From Legionella birminghamensis (GTDB taxonomy: Bacteria > Pseudomonadota > Gammaproteobacteria > Legionellales > Legionellaceae), in NCBI RefSeq assembly GCF_900452515.1, contig NZ_UGNW01000001.1, positions 372,001 to 436,000 of the forward strand: DNA of 64,000 bases. Direction: 5' to 3'. Within the stretch, counting starts at the first letter, position 1. The number at the start of each line of letters is the position of its first letter. A model generated the notes under the pieces. The model was not told where the DNA came from. It ran no database searches and saw only the letters and a program-made list of their open reading frames with translations. Below are positions 18,002 through 26,519 of this stretch, piece after piece. Both the position numbers and the translations under genes were made by a program.

Positions 18002-20356
18002 TCATACTTTTGCCAGAAACGCAGACTCAAAATCTTCCTGTATACAATGTACAGTCGCCGTGCGCTTATAAAAAATACTTTGCTCAAAACTTGATGGCGT
18101 TTTTGAAAAGAAGTTCCAGACTGCCGTACTTGCTTGTGCGGCCCACTGCGATAATATCCAGAATCCCCGATGCTCATAAAGGCTTTTATAACGGGGGTCA
18201 CTCAGGCAGGCTTTGATATTCGCAGTGCTGATACCCTCAGTCTGTTTTTGCAATTGATGAGCGAGATCGGCTAGAAGCCTTGCTTCGCGTAAGTATTTTC
18301 GATTCGTCAAGCTTTCAATTTGCCTGTTTAAAAAAGCATGCAATTTTCCAGTTTCCTCTAAATCAGGATTGACAGCGGGTTTGAATGCCAACAGATTGCG
18401 CCACTGTTGCTGAGGGTTGGGGCATAGTAATTTGTAATGATACAGTGTTGCATGCGGCATTTGGGCCTGCGGCTCATTGAGCTCGAATAGAATATCTTTC
18501 AATAATTGATACATTTGCAGTTTGGTTGCTTCATTAACCCGCTGACTTTGAAGGCACATGTACAATTCAACATACCATTCATTTAGATCGATAGATAATT
18601 GTCCAAGTTTTTGGATAATCATGCTGTTCCAGTATTGTAAGCGTGTGATGTGAGAATCCATTGTATCTGCGCGGCGAATACGTGCCTCGGCTATCGCTTC
18701 ATCTAAAGTCTCTTTTGATGTATCACGATGCTCATTTACTGGCTTAAGGGTTGTTTGCAAAAGCTTTAATTCAATTATAATTTTGGCCGAATACTCATCC
18801 ATTTTCTTTGTATCTACGGGTCTTTTTTTTAACCTCAGCAACTGAGTTTCCAACTGCAACAACTGATTTAAAGTTTTGGATTGCAAACTTGCGCTATCAA
18901 GTAACTGGTTATGAATTTGATTCTGCTGTGCGTAAAGCGAGAGAAGATTTTGGCATTTGCTTATTAATCCTGCCAATGTACCCAATCTGTTCTGCCTCTG
19001 TTCCGATTCTTTCTTCAAAACGCTGAACTCTTCTGGAGAAGGTTGAGGCTGCGGCGTGAAACCAGGGTGCCGTTCGAGATCCTGCATCGCTTTTTTGGCA
19101 TCTGCAAATTGCGTAAGCAGCTGATGAGTTTGTGCGTATTTTTGATGGGCTTTCTGAACCAAAGGTATAATATCAGTCAAATCGACTAACAGAGAAACGG
19201 AAGAAACCGGCTCTCTTGCTTTATATCTCGGGATAAAGTCTCGGATTGAGTTGATAATCATGTTTATTTCGTCAGATGAAATATCGGCATGGCCGGTTTC
19301 AGGCCATTTTTGCGCATCACTGACAAGAAGCGTTCTTGTCGCATCGATCATTTTATTTAATTCTATTAACTGGCAGTCCAATTTAAATTTTTCGTTGAGT
19401 GATTCAAGATATTCCAACTCTTCAATTTCTCGGTTTAATTCCTCCTGATGGTTCGGATTAGTGAAATAAGAAAACAATGCACCAGGCCAATAAGAGTTTA
19501 ATTGATCGATTTTTTTCCTTCTTTCCTGCAGTAAGCTTTCTTTATCGGCAATCATTGAATAAAGCGTATTTAACTCATCAACATTCTCCAGTTCACAGCT
19601 TAGAATTGACTCCGACAAATTAACTATTTGCTGTTTGGCTTCTTTAATCATTTTGGTGAGGTTAGAAATCTCAGCACTGATTGAGTTTTTTGAAATGATA
19701 TTGGACAAGAGGCTGCGATGACTTAGCAGACTATGGAGGATTGAATTTAGACGTCTTGATTCTTTCAAAGAGATCCCTGATAAATGCATTATATGTTTCA
19801 TGTCAGTGGATGGTGTAATAAGCATGTCTAATTCTTTCAGCTTTTGAGTGGATTCATTTTGCTGATTCAGCTTTTCCCCCATTAAAACCTGATAATTCTG
19901 ACCTAATAATTGCTGATATTCCTCTTTTAGTAACAGCATGAACTGCCTGATCAATTGATCTTCCGCCGTAACAGTCATTTGTGAACGCCCTCGGTAGCTG
20001 TCATAGGCGTTTGAGAGTTCGGGGTAAAGAGTTGCAATTTTTTCCTGCACGCGGTGATGGGCTTTCTTCAGATCATCCATTTTGGATTCAGCCGATAATT
20101 TTATGTCGTTTAATTCTTTAATTCTAAGCGGCAGAAGTTGCTCATCTGACAAGGCTGTTTTGAGTGCAACCAGCTTTAAATAAGCATCATAGATTTTCTG
20201 AATGATGCGCCATTGTACTCTTGTTTCAGAATCAATTTCGAATTTTGCCTGAAATAACTCCTGATGGGTTTGAAATAATTTACCAGCTTCTGCAATATTA
20301 ACTGGATGCTCCAGCATGGAAAGCTGTCTGGCCAGCTCATTAATACGTCCCTTCAT
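18002..20356 (-). CDS. Large coiled-coil protein, candidate Dot/Icm effector in the lepA position
   Basis: A 784-residue protein almost wholly built of charged heptad-rich helices, with no signal peptide or membrane segment. The ATG at 20356 is chosen because AGGGAGGA lies just upstream; an in-frame ATG at 20374 lacks this. The C-terminal 100 residues (after about 690) are less regular and end in IQEDFESAFLAKV, a short acidic-then-hydrophobic tail of the kind recognised by Dot/Icm. In L. pneumophila I recall the gene between glmM and tpiA to be lpg2793, encoding effector LepA, a long coiled-coil protein involved in non-lytic release from protozoa. The position and nature fit, but this protein seems shorter than LepA (about 1150 residues as I recall), so it is a diverged or shortened relative at best. 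Orthology is inferred from gene order, not sequence comparison. Confidence 0.65.
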   Translation of the reverse strand: MKGRINELARQLSMLEHPVNIAEAGKLFQTHQELFQAKFEIDSETRVQWRIIQKIYDAYLKLVALKTALSDEQLLPLRIKELNDIKLSAESKMDDLKKAHHRVQEKIATLYPELSNAYDSYRGRSQMTVTAEDQLIRQFMLLLKEEYQQLLGQNYQVLMGEKLNQQNESTQKLKELDMLITPSTDMKHIMHLSGISLKESRRLNSILHSLLSHRSLLSNIISKNSISAEISNLTKMIKEAKQQIVNLSESILSCELENVDELNTLYSMIADKESLLQERRKKIDQLNSYWPGALFSYFTNPNHQEELNREIEELEYLESLNEKFKLDCQLIELNKMIDATRTLLVSDAQKWPETGHADISSDEINMIINSIRDFIPRYKAREPVSSVSLLVDLTDIIPLVQKAHQKYAQTHQLLTQFADAKKAMQDLERHPGFTPQPQPSPEEFSVLKKESEQRQNRLGTLAGLISKCQNLLSLYAQQNQIHNQLLDSASLQSKTLNQLLQLETQLLRLKKRPVDTKKMDEYSAKIIIELKLLQTTLKPVNEHRDTSKETLDEAIAEARIRRADTMDSHITRLQYWNSMIIQKLGQLSIDLNEWYVELYMCLQSQRVNEATKLQMYQLLKDILFELNEPQAQMPHATLYHYKLLCPNPQQQWRNLLAFKPAVNPDLEETGKLHAFLNRQIESLTNRKYLREARLLADLAHQLQKQTEGISTANIKACLSDPRYKSLYEHRGFWILSQWAAQASTAVWNFFSKTPSSFEQSIFYKRTATVHCIQEDFESAFLAKV

Positions 20357-20503
20357 ACTGTCCTCCCTGAACAAAGCATCATAATGAAAAGAATTAGAAC
20401 AAATTTAATGAAATTTGAGAACAATAGCCAGTACTTTTTCAAAATTCGCCCATTAATGAAATCAGCGTTCTTAACAAGAATGCAAAATAAGCTAGAAAAT
20501 GCT

Positions 20504-20532
20504 TTGCTTAACATACTGGTCTGAGGTATAGT
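20504..20532 (+). promoter_or_regulatory. Sigma-70 promoter for tpiA
   Basis: TTGCTT (20504-20509) and TATAGT (20527-20532) are separated by 17 bases and end 24 bases before the tpiA ATG. It probably drives tpiA-secG-tRNA-Leu. Confidence 0.6.
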
Positions 20533-20556
20533 CGCCAAATTAGATTCGAGGTTAGC

Positions 20557-21303
20557 ATGCGAAAAAAGATTGTTGCTGGCAATTGGAAGATGAATGGTCA
20601 AATTGATCAGGTCAGATCCCTCTTGCACGCCATAGTGCAAGGCTTACCAGAAAATTTGACAGTTGACTGTGTAATCATGCCTGCAATGCTGCATCTGCCA
20701 CTGGCAAGTGAAATATTAAGGCAGACCCCCGTGTTCCTTGGCGCACAAAATTTGTACCCTAAGGACTATGGAGCTTACACAGGCGAAATTTCTGCACCCA
20801 TGGTGAAAGAATACAACTGTCGTTATGCAATGGTGGGGCATTCAGAGAGAAGACGTTTTTTTTCTGAGAGCGAAAATTTTGTCGCAGATAAATTCCACCA
20901 TGTTAAAGAACATGATATGATACCAATTCTTTGTGTGGGCGAGACCCTGACTGAGCGTGAGCAAGGTTTAACGGAGCAAGTAGTTGCCAGGCAAATACGA
21001 GCTGTCGCTAACAAAGAAGGTTGTTTTAAAAATTGTGTAATTGCATATGAGCCTGTATGGGCCATAGGAACAGGTGTTCCGCCTTCACCCGAAGAGGTTC
21101 AGGCAGTCCACCAGTTTATTAGAGAGTTGGTCGCTGAATACGATAGCGAAGCTGCAGCACTTGTCACAATAGCCTATGGCGGAAGTGTGAATGACAAGAA
21201 CGCAGCCGCATTATTTGGCATGTCTGATGTGGATGGCGTTTTGGCGGGTGGTGCATCGCTTAATGCACAACAGTTTGTGGAAATTGTTAAATGTATCAAC
21301 TAA
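20557..21303 (+). CDS. tpiA: Triosephosphate isomerase
   Basis: Interconverts dihydroxyacetone phosphate and glyceraldehyde-3-phosphate in the cytosol. The 248-residue TIM barrel starts with the conserved AGNWKMNG (N9, K11). The catalytic histidine is H95 in GHSERR and the catalytic glutamate is about E165 in [11 protein letters not shown], at the start of the flexible loop. The phosphate-binding YGGSVN and GGASL segments are intact. A GAGG ribosome site precedes the ATG. The 3' end overlaps the secG start by 13 bases, an arrangement that couples the two. Confidence 0.97.
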   Translation: MRKKIVAGNWKMNGQIDQVRSLLHAIVQGLPENLTVDCVIMPAMLHLPLASEILRQTPVFLGAQNLYPKDYGAYTGEISAPMVKEYNCRYAMVGHSERRRFFSESENFVADKFHHVKEHDMIPILCVGETLTEREQGLTEQVVARQIRAVANKEGCFKNCVIAYEPVWAIGTGVPPSPEEVQAVHQFIRELVAEYDSEAAALVTIAYGGSVNDKNAAALFGMSDVDGVLAGGASLNAQQFVEIVKCIN

Positions 21304-21620
21304 TTTTAATGATTCATGTACTTGTTGCGATTGCCTTAATCGGTCTGGTATTAATCCAGCACGGGAAAGGGGCGGACATTGGTGCGGCATTTGGTTCAGG
21401 CGCATCAAATACGGTGTTTGGTAGCCAAGGTACTGGTGGTTTCCTTTTTCGGTTCACCGGCGGTTTGGCAATAGCTTTTTTTATAACTAGCTTGACTTTG
21501 TCTTATATTGTTTCGATGCAATACCAAAAGGCAGGGCAACAGGCTATACCTCAGCAGACCAGCGTACCGGAAAGCAAAATTCCAGTGCCGGTTGATAGCA
21601 GTACAAACGGAAAACAATAA
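21291..21620 (+). CDS. secG: Protein translocase subunit SecG
   Basis: Small subunit of the SecYEG translocon in the inner membrane. The 109-residue protein has two transmembrane helices (about 2-20 and 52-72) joined by a Gly-rich loop containing [20 protein letters not shown], the family hallmark, and a hydrophilic C-terminal tail rich in Pro, Gln and Ser. Its ATG lies within the last codons of tpiA. The gene is followed nine bases later by tRNA-Leu(GAG), the same order as in E. coli (secG-leuU), which supports both calls. Confidence 0.94.
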   Translation: MYQLILMIHVLVAIALIGLVLIQHGKGADIGAAFGSGASNTVFGSQGTGGFLFRFTGGLAIAFFITSLTLSYIVSMQYQKAGQQAIPQQTSVPESKIPVPVDSSTNGKQ

Positions 21621-21629
21621 AACTAACAT

Positions 21630-21714
21630 GCCGAAGTGGTGGAATTGGTAGACACGCCGTCTTGAGGGGGCGGTGGCGTAAGCCGTGCCGGTTCGAGTCC
21701 GGCCTTCGGCACCA
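21630..21714 (+). tRNA. tRNA-Leu (anticodon GAG)
   Basis: 85 bases including an encoded CCA. The acceptor stem GCCGAAG pairs with CTTCGGC. The anticodon stem CCGTC/GGCGG encloses the loop TTGAGGG, giving anticodon GAG. A long variable arm (TGGC-GTAA-GCCG) marks it as a class II tRNA. The T-arm is CCGG-TTCGAGT-CCGG. It is probably cotranscribed with secG. Confidence 0.96.
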
Positions 21715-21731
21715 TTTATCCAAGCGATCAG

Positions 21732-22091
21732 ATGATGCTATCACAATATTTACCTATACTTGTTTTTATCATAATTGGTTTGATTCTGGGTGGAGCAATG
21801 ATAACCGGCGGTTCGCTGTTATCAAAGAGTAATCCAAATTCTGCCAAAAATTCACCTTATGAGTGCGGCTTTGATGCCTTTGAAAGTTCTCATATCCCTT
21901 TTGATGTCAGATTCTATCTGGTTGCTATACTATTTATTATCTTTGATTTGGAAACTGCGTTTTTCTTCCCCTGGGCTTTGGTTTTACGCAAGATAGGCTG
22001 GTTCGGGTTTTTCTCGATGGCGATCTTTCTAGGGCTCTTGGTTATTGGCTTTATTTATGAGTGGAAGCGTGGTGCGCTAGAATGGGAATAA
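21732..22091 (+). CDS. nuoA: NADH-quinone oxidoreductase subunit A
   Basis: First gene of the complex I operon. The 119-residue membrane subunit has three transmembrane helices (about 7-27, 60-82, 90-110). It carries the conserved loop [20 protein letters not shown], which lies at the quinone-site interface, and the [12 protein letters not shown] motif of the second helix. Two ATG codons in tandem (21732 and 21735) are possible starts. It lies only 17 bases after the tRNA-Leu gene, so the operon may be partly read from upstream. An unusual 113-base gap with a 7-bp hairpin (22145-22165) separates it from nuoB. Confidence 0.95.
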   Translation: MMLSQYLPILVFIIIGLILGGAMITGGSLLSKSNPNSAKNSPYECGFDAFESSHIPFDVRFYLVAILFIIFDLETAFFFPWALVLRKIGWFGFFSMAIFLGLLVIGFIYEWKRGALEWE

Positions 22092-22144
22092 TAATTCCTT
22101 CACAGCATACAAATCCAGTATCTTTAGTTAGGAATAACAATAAT

Positions 22145-22165
22145 CGTTCATTGTAAAAATGAACG
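22145..22165 (+). promoter_or_regulatory. Small hairpin in the nuoA-nuoB gap
   Basis: CGTTCAT and ATGAACG pair perfectly around TGTAAAA. There is no T-tract after it, so it is more likely an mRNA processing or stability element than a terminator. The gap of 113 bases is the largest inside the nuo operon. Confidence 0.35.
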
Positions 22166-22204
22166 CTTGGCTGCTTATATCCATACTTATTCAGAGGCTT
22201 ATAT

Positions 22205-22681
22205 ATGGCTGCTGCAGAATTGCAAAAAAGTGGTTTCATTACAACCAGCGTTGATAAATTATTAGGTTGGGCGCGAAGCGGCTCGATGTGGCCTATGACT
22301 TTTGGTCTGGCTTGCTGCGCCGTTGAAATGATGCACGTGGGTGCTGCCCGTTATGATCTGGATCGCTTCGGGATTATTTTCAGACCCAGTCCGCGTCAAT
22401 CAGATGTCATGATTGTTGCAGGCACTTTATGTAATAAGATGGCTCCTGCCCTGCGTAAAGTTTACGATCAGATGCCAGAGCCGCGCTGGGTGATCTCAAT
22501 GGGTTCCTGTGCAAATGGAGGAGGATATTATCATTATTCTTATTCCGTAGTCAGAGGTTGCGATCGCATAGTACCCGTCGATGTTTATGTACCTGGTTGC
22601 CCTCCAACAGCAGAGGCACTTCTTTATGGCATTATTCAATTACAGAATAAGATAAGACATAAAACAATTATTGAAGCTTAA
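22205..22681 (+). CDS. nuoB: NADH-quinone oxidoreductase subunit B
   Basis: Peripheral-arm subunit of 158 residues carrying the terminal N2 [4Fe-4S] cluster that hands electrons to quinone. All four ligands are visible: the tandem C37-C38 in [11 protein letters not shown]102 in GSCANGGG and C132 in [11 protein letters not shown]. It lacks the longer N-terminal extension of some homologues. AGAGGC lies upstream of the ATG. It is 17 bases ahead of nuoC. Confidence 0.97.
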   Translation: MAAAELQKSGFITTSVDKLLGWARSGSMWPMTFGLACCAVEMMHVGAARYDLDRFGIIFRPSPRQSDVMIVAGTLCNKMAPALRKVYDQMPEPRWVISMGSCANGGGYYHYSYSVVRGCDRIVPVDVYVPGCPPTAEALLYGIIQLQNKIRHKTIIEA

Positions 22682-22698
22682 GAGCAGGTAGATAGCAA

Positions 22699-23385
22699 AT
22701 GACAAAATTAACCGGCTTGATTGAACTCTTTGAAAAAGAACTGAATGGTATTACAGAGTCAATTTCCCTGGCCTACGATGAAATAACTATAGAATGTCAG
22801 GCAGCACATGTTCGTAAAGTGCTGAACCAATTAAAAAATTATGAAGAATTTTTGTTCGATGAGTTAATCGATGTCTGTGGCGTTGATTATCTGGATTATG
22901 GACGTTATGACTGGGAAACAGAAGCAGCCACTGAAAAGGGGTTTTCGCGTGCGGTAGAGCCGCAGGAAGAGCGTGTTTGTGTGTGGGCCAAGCCTCGTTT
23001 TGCAGTTGTTTATCATCTATTGTCCACTATTCATAACCATCGAGTTCGAGTAAAGGTATTTCTTGAAGAGAATCACTTAATCATTCCTTCAGTACATGAT
23101 TTATGGAAGGGAGCAAACTGGTTTGAAAGAGAAACGTATGACCTGTATGGCATTTTGTTCGAAAATCATCCTGACCTGCGACGCATACTGACAGACTATG
23201 GTTTTATCGGCCATCCATTCAGAAAAGATTTTCCGGTAAGCGGCCATGTTGAAATGCGTTACGATGCCCAATTGGAAAAAGTTATTTATGAACCCGTGGA
23301 TATTGAACCACGGGTCATAATACCTAAAGTAATACGCGAGGATAATCGATACATTGATACTGCGGGGATAAGTCATCATGATTGA
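22699..23385 (+). CDS. nuoC: NADH-quinone oxidoreductase subunit C
   Basis: 30-kDa-type subunit of the complex I connecting arm, 228 residues. The signature around [20 protein letters not shown] with [19 protein letters not shown] is complete. NuoC and NuoD are separate polypeptides here, unlike the fused NuoCD of E. coli. The stop overlaps the nuoD ATG by eight bases, indicating coupled translation. A somewhat longer acidic insertion (about 72-92, [20 protein letters not shown]) precedes the conserved core strand [16 protein letters not shown]. Confidence 0.96.
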   Translation: MTKLTGLIELFEKELNGITESISLAYDEITIECQAAHVRKVLNQLKNYEEFLFDELIDVCGVDYLDYGRYDWETEAATEKGFSRAVEPQEERVCVWAKPRFAVVYHLLSTIHNHRVRVKVFLEENHLIIPSVHDLWKGANWFERETYDLYGILFENHPDLRRILTDYGFIGHPFRKDFPVSGHVEMRYDAQLEKVIYEPVDIEPRVIIPKVIREDNRYIDTAGISHHD

Positions 23386-24631
23386 GCTTAAGAACTATAC
23401 TCTGAATTTTGGTCCCCAACATCCTGCAGCACACGGCGTGTTGCGTCTAGTCATGGAACTGGAAGGGGAGACTATTGTAAGAGCGGATCCGCATATCGGG
23501 TTACTGCATCGTGCAACCGAAAAGCTTGCTGAAACCAAGCCCTATTTACAGAATGTAGGCTATATGGATCGGCTTGATTATGTATCGATGATGTGCAATG
23601 AGCATGCCTACGTTATGGCTATTGAGAAACTGCTGGGAATTGAAATTCCCATTCGAGCACAATATATCCGGACAATGTTTGATGAAGTCACCCGTATTCT
23701 AAATCATTTATTATGGTTAGGCGCTGTTGCCCTGGATATCGGAGCAATGACTGTCTTTCTCTATTGCTTTCGTGAACGGGAAGATCTGTTTGATTGCTAC
23801 GAAGCTGTATCGGGCGCCAGAATGCATGCCAAGTATTATCGCCCAGGCGGTGTGGCCAGAGATCTTCCTGAAAGCATGCCTAAATACAAACCCTCACGCT
23901 GGCATAATGAACGCGAAGTAGAAAAAATGAACCACAATAGAGAGGGCAGTTTGCTCGATTTCCTGTGGAGTTTCACTGAGCGCTTCCCAAAATGCGTTGA
24001 TGAATATGAGACACTGTTGACTGACAACCGTATCTGGAAACAGCGAACGGTTGATATCGGACAGTTCTCTGCCGAACAGGCATTGCAATGGGGGTTCACA
24101 GGTCCTATGCTTCGCGCTTCCGGTGTCGCCTGGGACTTGCGAAAAAAACAACCCTATGCCGCTTATGATAAAGTTGAGTTTGATGTCCCGGTAGGGAAGA
24201 CAGGTGATTGCTATGATCGATATCTGGTGAGGGTAGAAGAACTGCGTCAATCAAACCGTATCGTAAGGCAGTGTATTGAATGGTTAAGAGCTAATCCTGG
24301 ACCTGTCCGTGTGAATGATTATAAAGTGACTCCTCCACGTAGAGAGGTTATGAAGCACGATATGGAGGCTTTAATCCACCATTTTAAATTGTTTACAGAG
24401 GGTTTTTGCTTGCCTGCGGGTGAAGTATACTCCGCTGTGGAAGCCCCGAAAGGTGAGTTTGGCATTTATTTAGTGTCTGATGGAGCAAATAAACCGTACC
24501 GACTAAAAATCAGAGCGCCTGGATTTGCACACTTGTCCAGCTATGATGAAATGGTCAGAGGGTATATGCTGGCAGATGGCGTTGCCATTTTGGCAAGCCA
24601 GGACATCGTTTTTGGCGAAATTGATCGATAG
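23378..24631 (+). CDS. nuoD: NADH-quinone oxidoreductase subunit D
   Basis: 49-kDa-type subunit, 417 residues, forming the quinone cavity with NuoB. It opens with the conserved [15 protein letters not shown], and the signature [12 protein letters not shown] follows at about 42-53. The C-terminal quinone-site segment ([20 protein letters not shown] and [11 protein letters not shown]) is intact. The length and the absence of an N-terminal NuoC domain show a stand-alone NuoD. A 71-base gap separates it from nuoE. Confidence 0.97.
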   Translation: MIELKNYTLNFGPQHPAAHGVLRLVMELEGETIVRADPHIGLLHRATEKLAETKPYLQNVGYMDRLDYVSMMCNEHAYVMAIEKLLGIEIPIRAQYIRTMFDEVTRILNHLLWLGAVALDIGAMTVFLYCFREREDLFDCYEAVSGARMHAKYYRPGGVARDLPESMPKYKPSRWHNEREVEKMNHNREGSLLDFLWSFTERFPKCVDEYETLLTDNRIWKQRTVDIGQFSAEQALQWGFTGPMLRASGVAWDLRKKQPYAAYDKVEFDVPVGKTGDCYDRYLVRVEELRQSNRIVRQCIEWLRANPGPVRVNDYKVTPPRREVMKHDMEALIHHFKLFTEGFCLPAGEVYSAVEAPKGEFGIYLVSDGANKPYRLKIRAPGFAHLSSYDEMVRGYMLADGVAILASQDIVFGEIDR

Positions 24632-24702
24632 CAATCTTGAGTTTACACACGCTTTCTTGCGAAAGAGTGGGACTCTTTGAAATATAGTTAAGGCTAGTTA
24701 GT

Positions 24703-25206
24703 ATGTCTGAAAATTCAGGTAAGTTGTTATGTCAACTGGTTACATCAAAGCGAATTGATGAAATTGACCAATGGATAAAAAAATATCCTGCTGACCAAAA
24801 ACAATCGGCTGTGATGAGCGCTCTGCGGATTGTTCAGGAAGAACATCATTTCCTGACACCAGAGTTGATGGACGCTGTTGCCGATTATCTTGAGATGCCG
24901 TCGATTGCAGTCTATGAGGTTGCAACTTTCTACTCTATGTATGAGCATAAACCGCTGGGTAAACATCTTATAAATGTATGCACGAATATCTCGTGCAAAT
25001 TGCGTGGTTCAGCAGAAGTAGTTGAGTATCTTGAGTCCAGACTTGGCATCAAGCTGGGCGCGACAACAGATGATAAACGCTTTACTTTACGTTCAGTTGA
25101 ATGCCTTGGGGCTTGTGTGAATGCACCGATGATGCAAATTGGCAAAACTTATCACGAAGACCTGACTACTGAGAAAATTGATCAAATTTTGGAACAATAC
25201 CAATGA
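24703..25206 (+). CDS. nuoE: NADH-quinone oxidoreductase subunit E
   Basis: 24-kDa-type subunit of the NADH-oxidising module, 167 residues, with a thioredoxin-like [2Fe-2S] (N1a) domain. Ligands are C93 and C98 in CTNISC and C134 and C138 in CLGAC, the spacing expected for the family. The N-terminal helical bundle (SAVMSALRIVQEEHHFLTPE) is typical. It is followed by nuoF after 18 bases. Confidence 0.96.
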   Translation: MSENSGKLLCQLVTSKRIDEIDQWIKKYPADQKQSAVMSALRIVQEEHHFLTPELMDAVADYLEMPSIAVYEVATFYSMYEHKPLGKHLINVCTNISCKLRGSAEVVEYLESRLGIKLGATTDDKRFTLRSVECLGACVNAPMMQIGKTYHEDLTTEKIDQILEQYQ

Positions 25207-25224
25207 AAGATAGAGGTAGTTGTC

Positions 25225-26502
25225 ATGGTTGAACAAAATCTAGTCTGTTACCGTACATTTCACTTAGACAAACCCTGGACCTTAAAGGCATATGAAAGTA
25301 TAGGTGGTTATAGTGTATGGAAGCGTATTTTGGCTGAAAAAACTCCGCCTCAGCAGATCATTGATGAGTTGAAAACCTCAGCCTTGCGTGGTCGCGGTGG
25401 TGCTGGTTTCCCAACCGGACTCAAGTGGAGTTTCATGAACCGCAATGCGCCTGTGCAAAAATATGTTGTTTGCAATTCGGATGAAGGGGAACCAGGAACT
25501 TGTAAGGACCGGGAAATCCTAAGCTTGAATCCCCATCAGTTAATTGAAGGGATGGCTATTGCCGGTTACGTTATGGGTGCCACGGTAGGGTATAATTACA
25601 TTCGTGGTGAATTCTGGCTGCCTTATGAGCGTACAGAGCATGCATTGCTCGAGGCTTATGAAGCGGGTTTGCTGGGCAAGAATATATTAAACAGCGGCGT
25701 GGATTTTGATTTGTACAATCATTTGGGCGCCGGTGCATATATCTGCGGTGAGGAAACAGCCCTGCTAAACTCCATTGAGGGCAAAAAGGGTATGCCTCGA
25801 TTTAAGCCGCCATTTCCTGCAAATTATGGCTTATATGGAAAGCCGACAACGATTAATAATACGGAAACCTTTGCCTCTGTGCCGGTGATACTGGAAAAGG
25901 GCGGCGAATGGTTCCTAAAGCTGGGCAAGCCTAATAATGGCGGGACAAAGTGCTTTAGCGTCAGTGGTCACGTCAATCGACCCGGTAACTTTGAAATTCC
26001 TTTGGGTACACCTTTTAAAACATTACTTGAACTGGCTGGCGGAGTAGTCATGGATCGCAAAGTCAAAGCGGTCATCCCCGGCGGAACTTCTATGAAAGTA
26101 CTGCCTGGTGAAGTCATGATGGGACTGGACATGGATTACGACAGCATTCAGAAAGCCGGCTCAGGCCTTGGCTCCGGGGCTGTAATTATCATGGACGAAA
26201 CAACTTGCATGGTTGATGCACTCTATCGTATTTCCGAATTTTATATGGATGAATCCTGCGGGCAATGCACACCTTGCCGTGAAGGTACAGGCTGGTTGGT
26301 CAGACTCATCCACCGCATTCGCCATGGCCATGGAGAGCCGGGCGATATTGAAAAGTTGGCTAATGTTGCAGATAAAATTGAAGGACGTACTATTTGTGCT
26401 CTTGGTGAGGCGGCAGCATGGCCTGTCCAAAGTTTTGTAAAACACTTTTATCATGAATTTGATTATTTCATTAAGCACAAACGCTCGATCGTCGCAGCAT
26501 AA
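25225..26502 (+). CDS. nuoF: NADH-quinone oxidoreductase subunit F
   Basis: 51-kDa-type subunit, 425 residues, binding NADH, FMN and the N3 [4Fe-4S] cluster. The nucleotide-binding glycine loop [15 protein letters not shown] and the FMN-site [13 protein letters not shown] are present. Cluster ligands are C345, C348 and C351 in [11 protein letters not shown], with the fourth in [10 protein letters not shown] near residue 391. The gene lies tightly between nuoE and nuoG, so the whole NADH dehydrogenase module (EFG) is contiguous. Confidence 0.97.
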   Translation: MVEQNLVCYRTFHLDKPWTLKAYESIGGYSVWKRILAEKTPPQQIIDELKTSALRGRGGAGFPTGLKWSFMNRNAPVQKYVVCNSDEGEPGTCKDREILSLNPHQLIEGMAIAGYVMGATVGYNYIRGEFWLPYERTEHALLEAYEAGLLGKNILNSGVDFDLYNHLGAGAYICGEETALLNSIEGKKGMPRFKPPFPANYGLYGKPTTINNTETFASVPVILEKGGEWFLKLGKPNNGGTKCFSVSGHVNRPGNFEIPLGTPFKTLLELAGGVVMDRKVKAVIPGGTSMKVLPGEVMMGLDMDYDSIQKAGSGLGSGAVIIMDETTCMVDALYRISEFYMDESCGQCTPCREGTGWLVRLIHRIRHGHGEPGDIEKLANVADKIEGRTICALGEAAAWPVQSFVKHFYHEFDYFIKHKRSIVAA

Positions 26503-26519
26503 TTGAAAAGGTTTAAACA

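Noticed and set aside
20391-20410. PmrA-like site upstream of the coiled-coil gene
   Set aside because: Only one half site matches and the distance to the start codon is too short for a promoter in between.
21544-21744. Minus-strand frame across tRNA-Leu
   Set aside because: It is the common spurious frame read from the complement of a tRNA gene.
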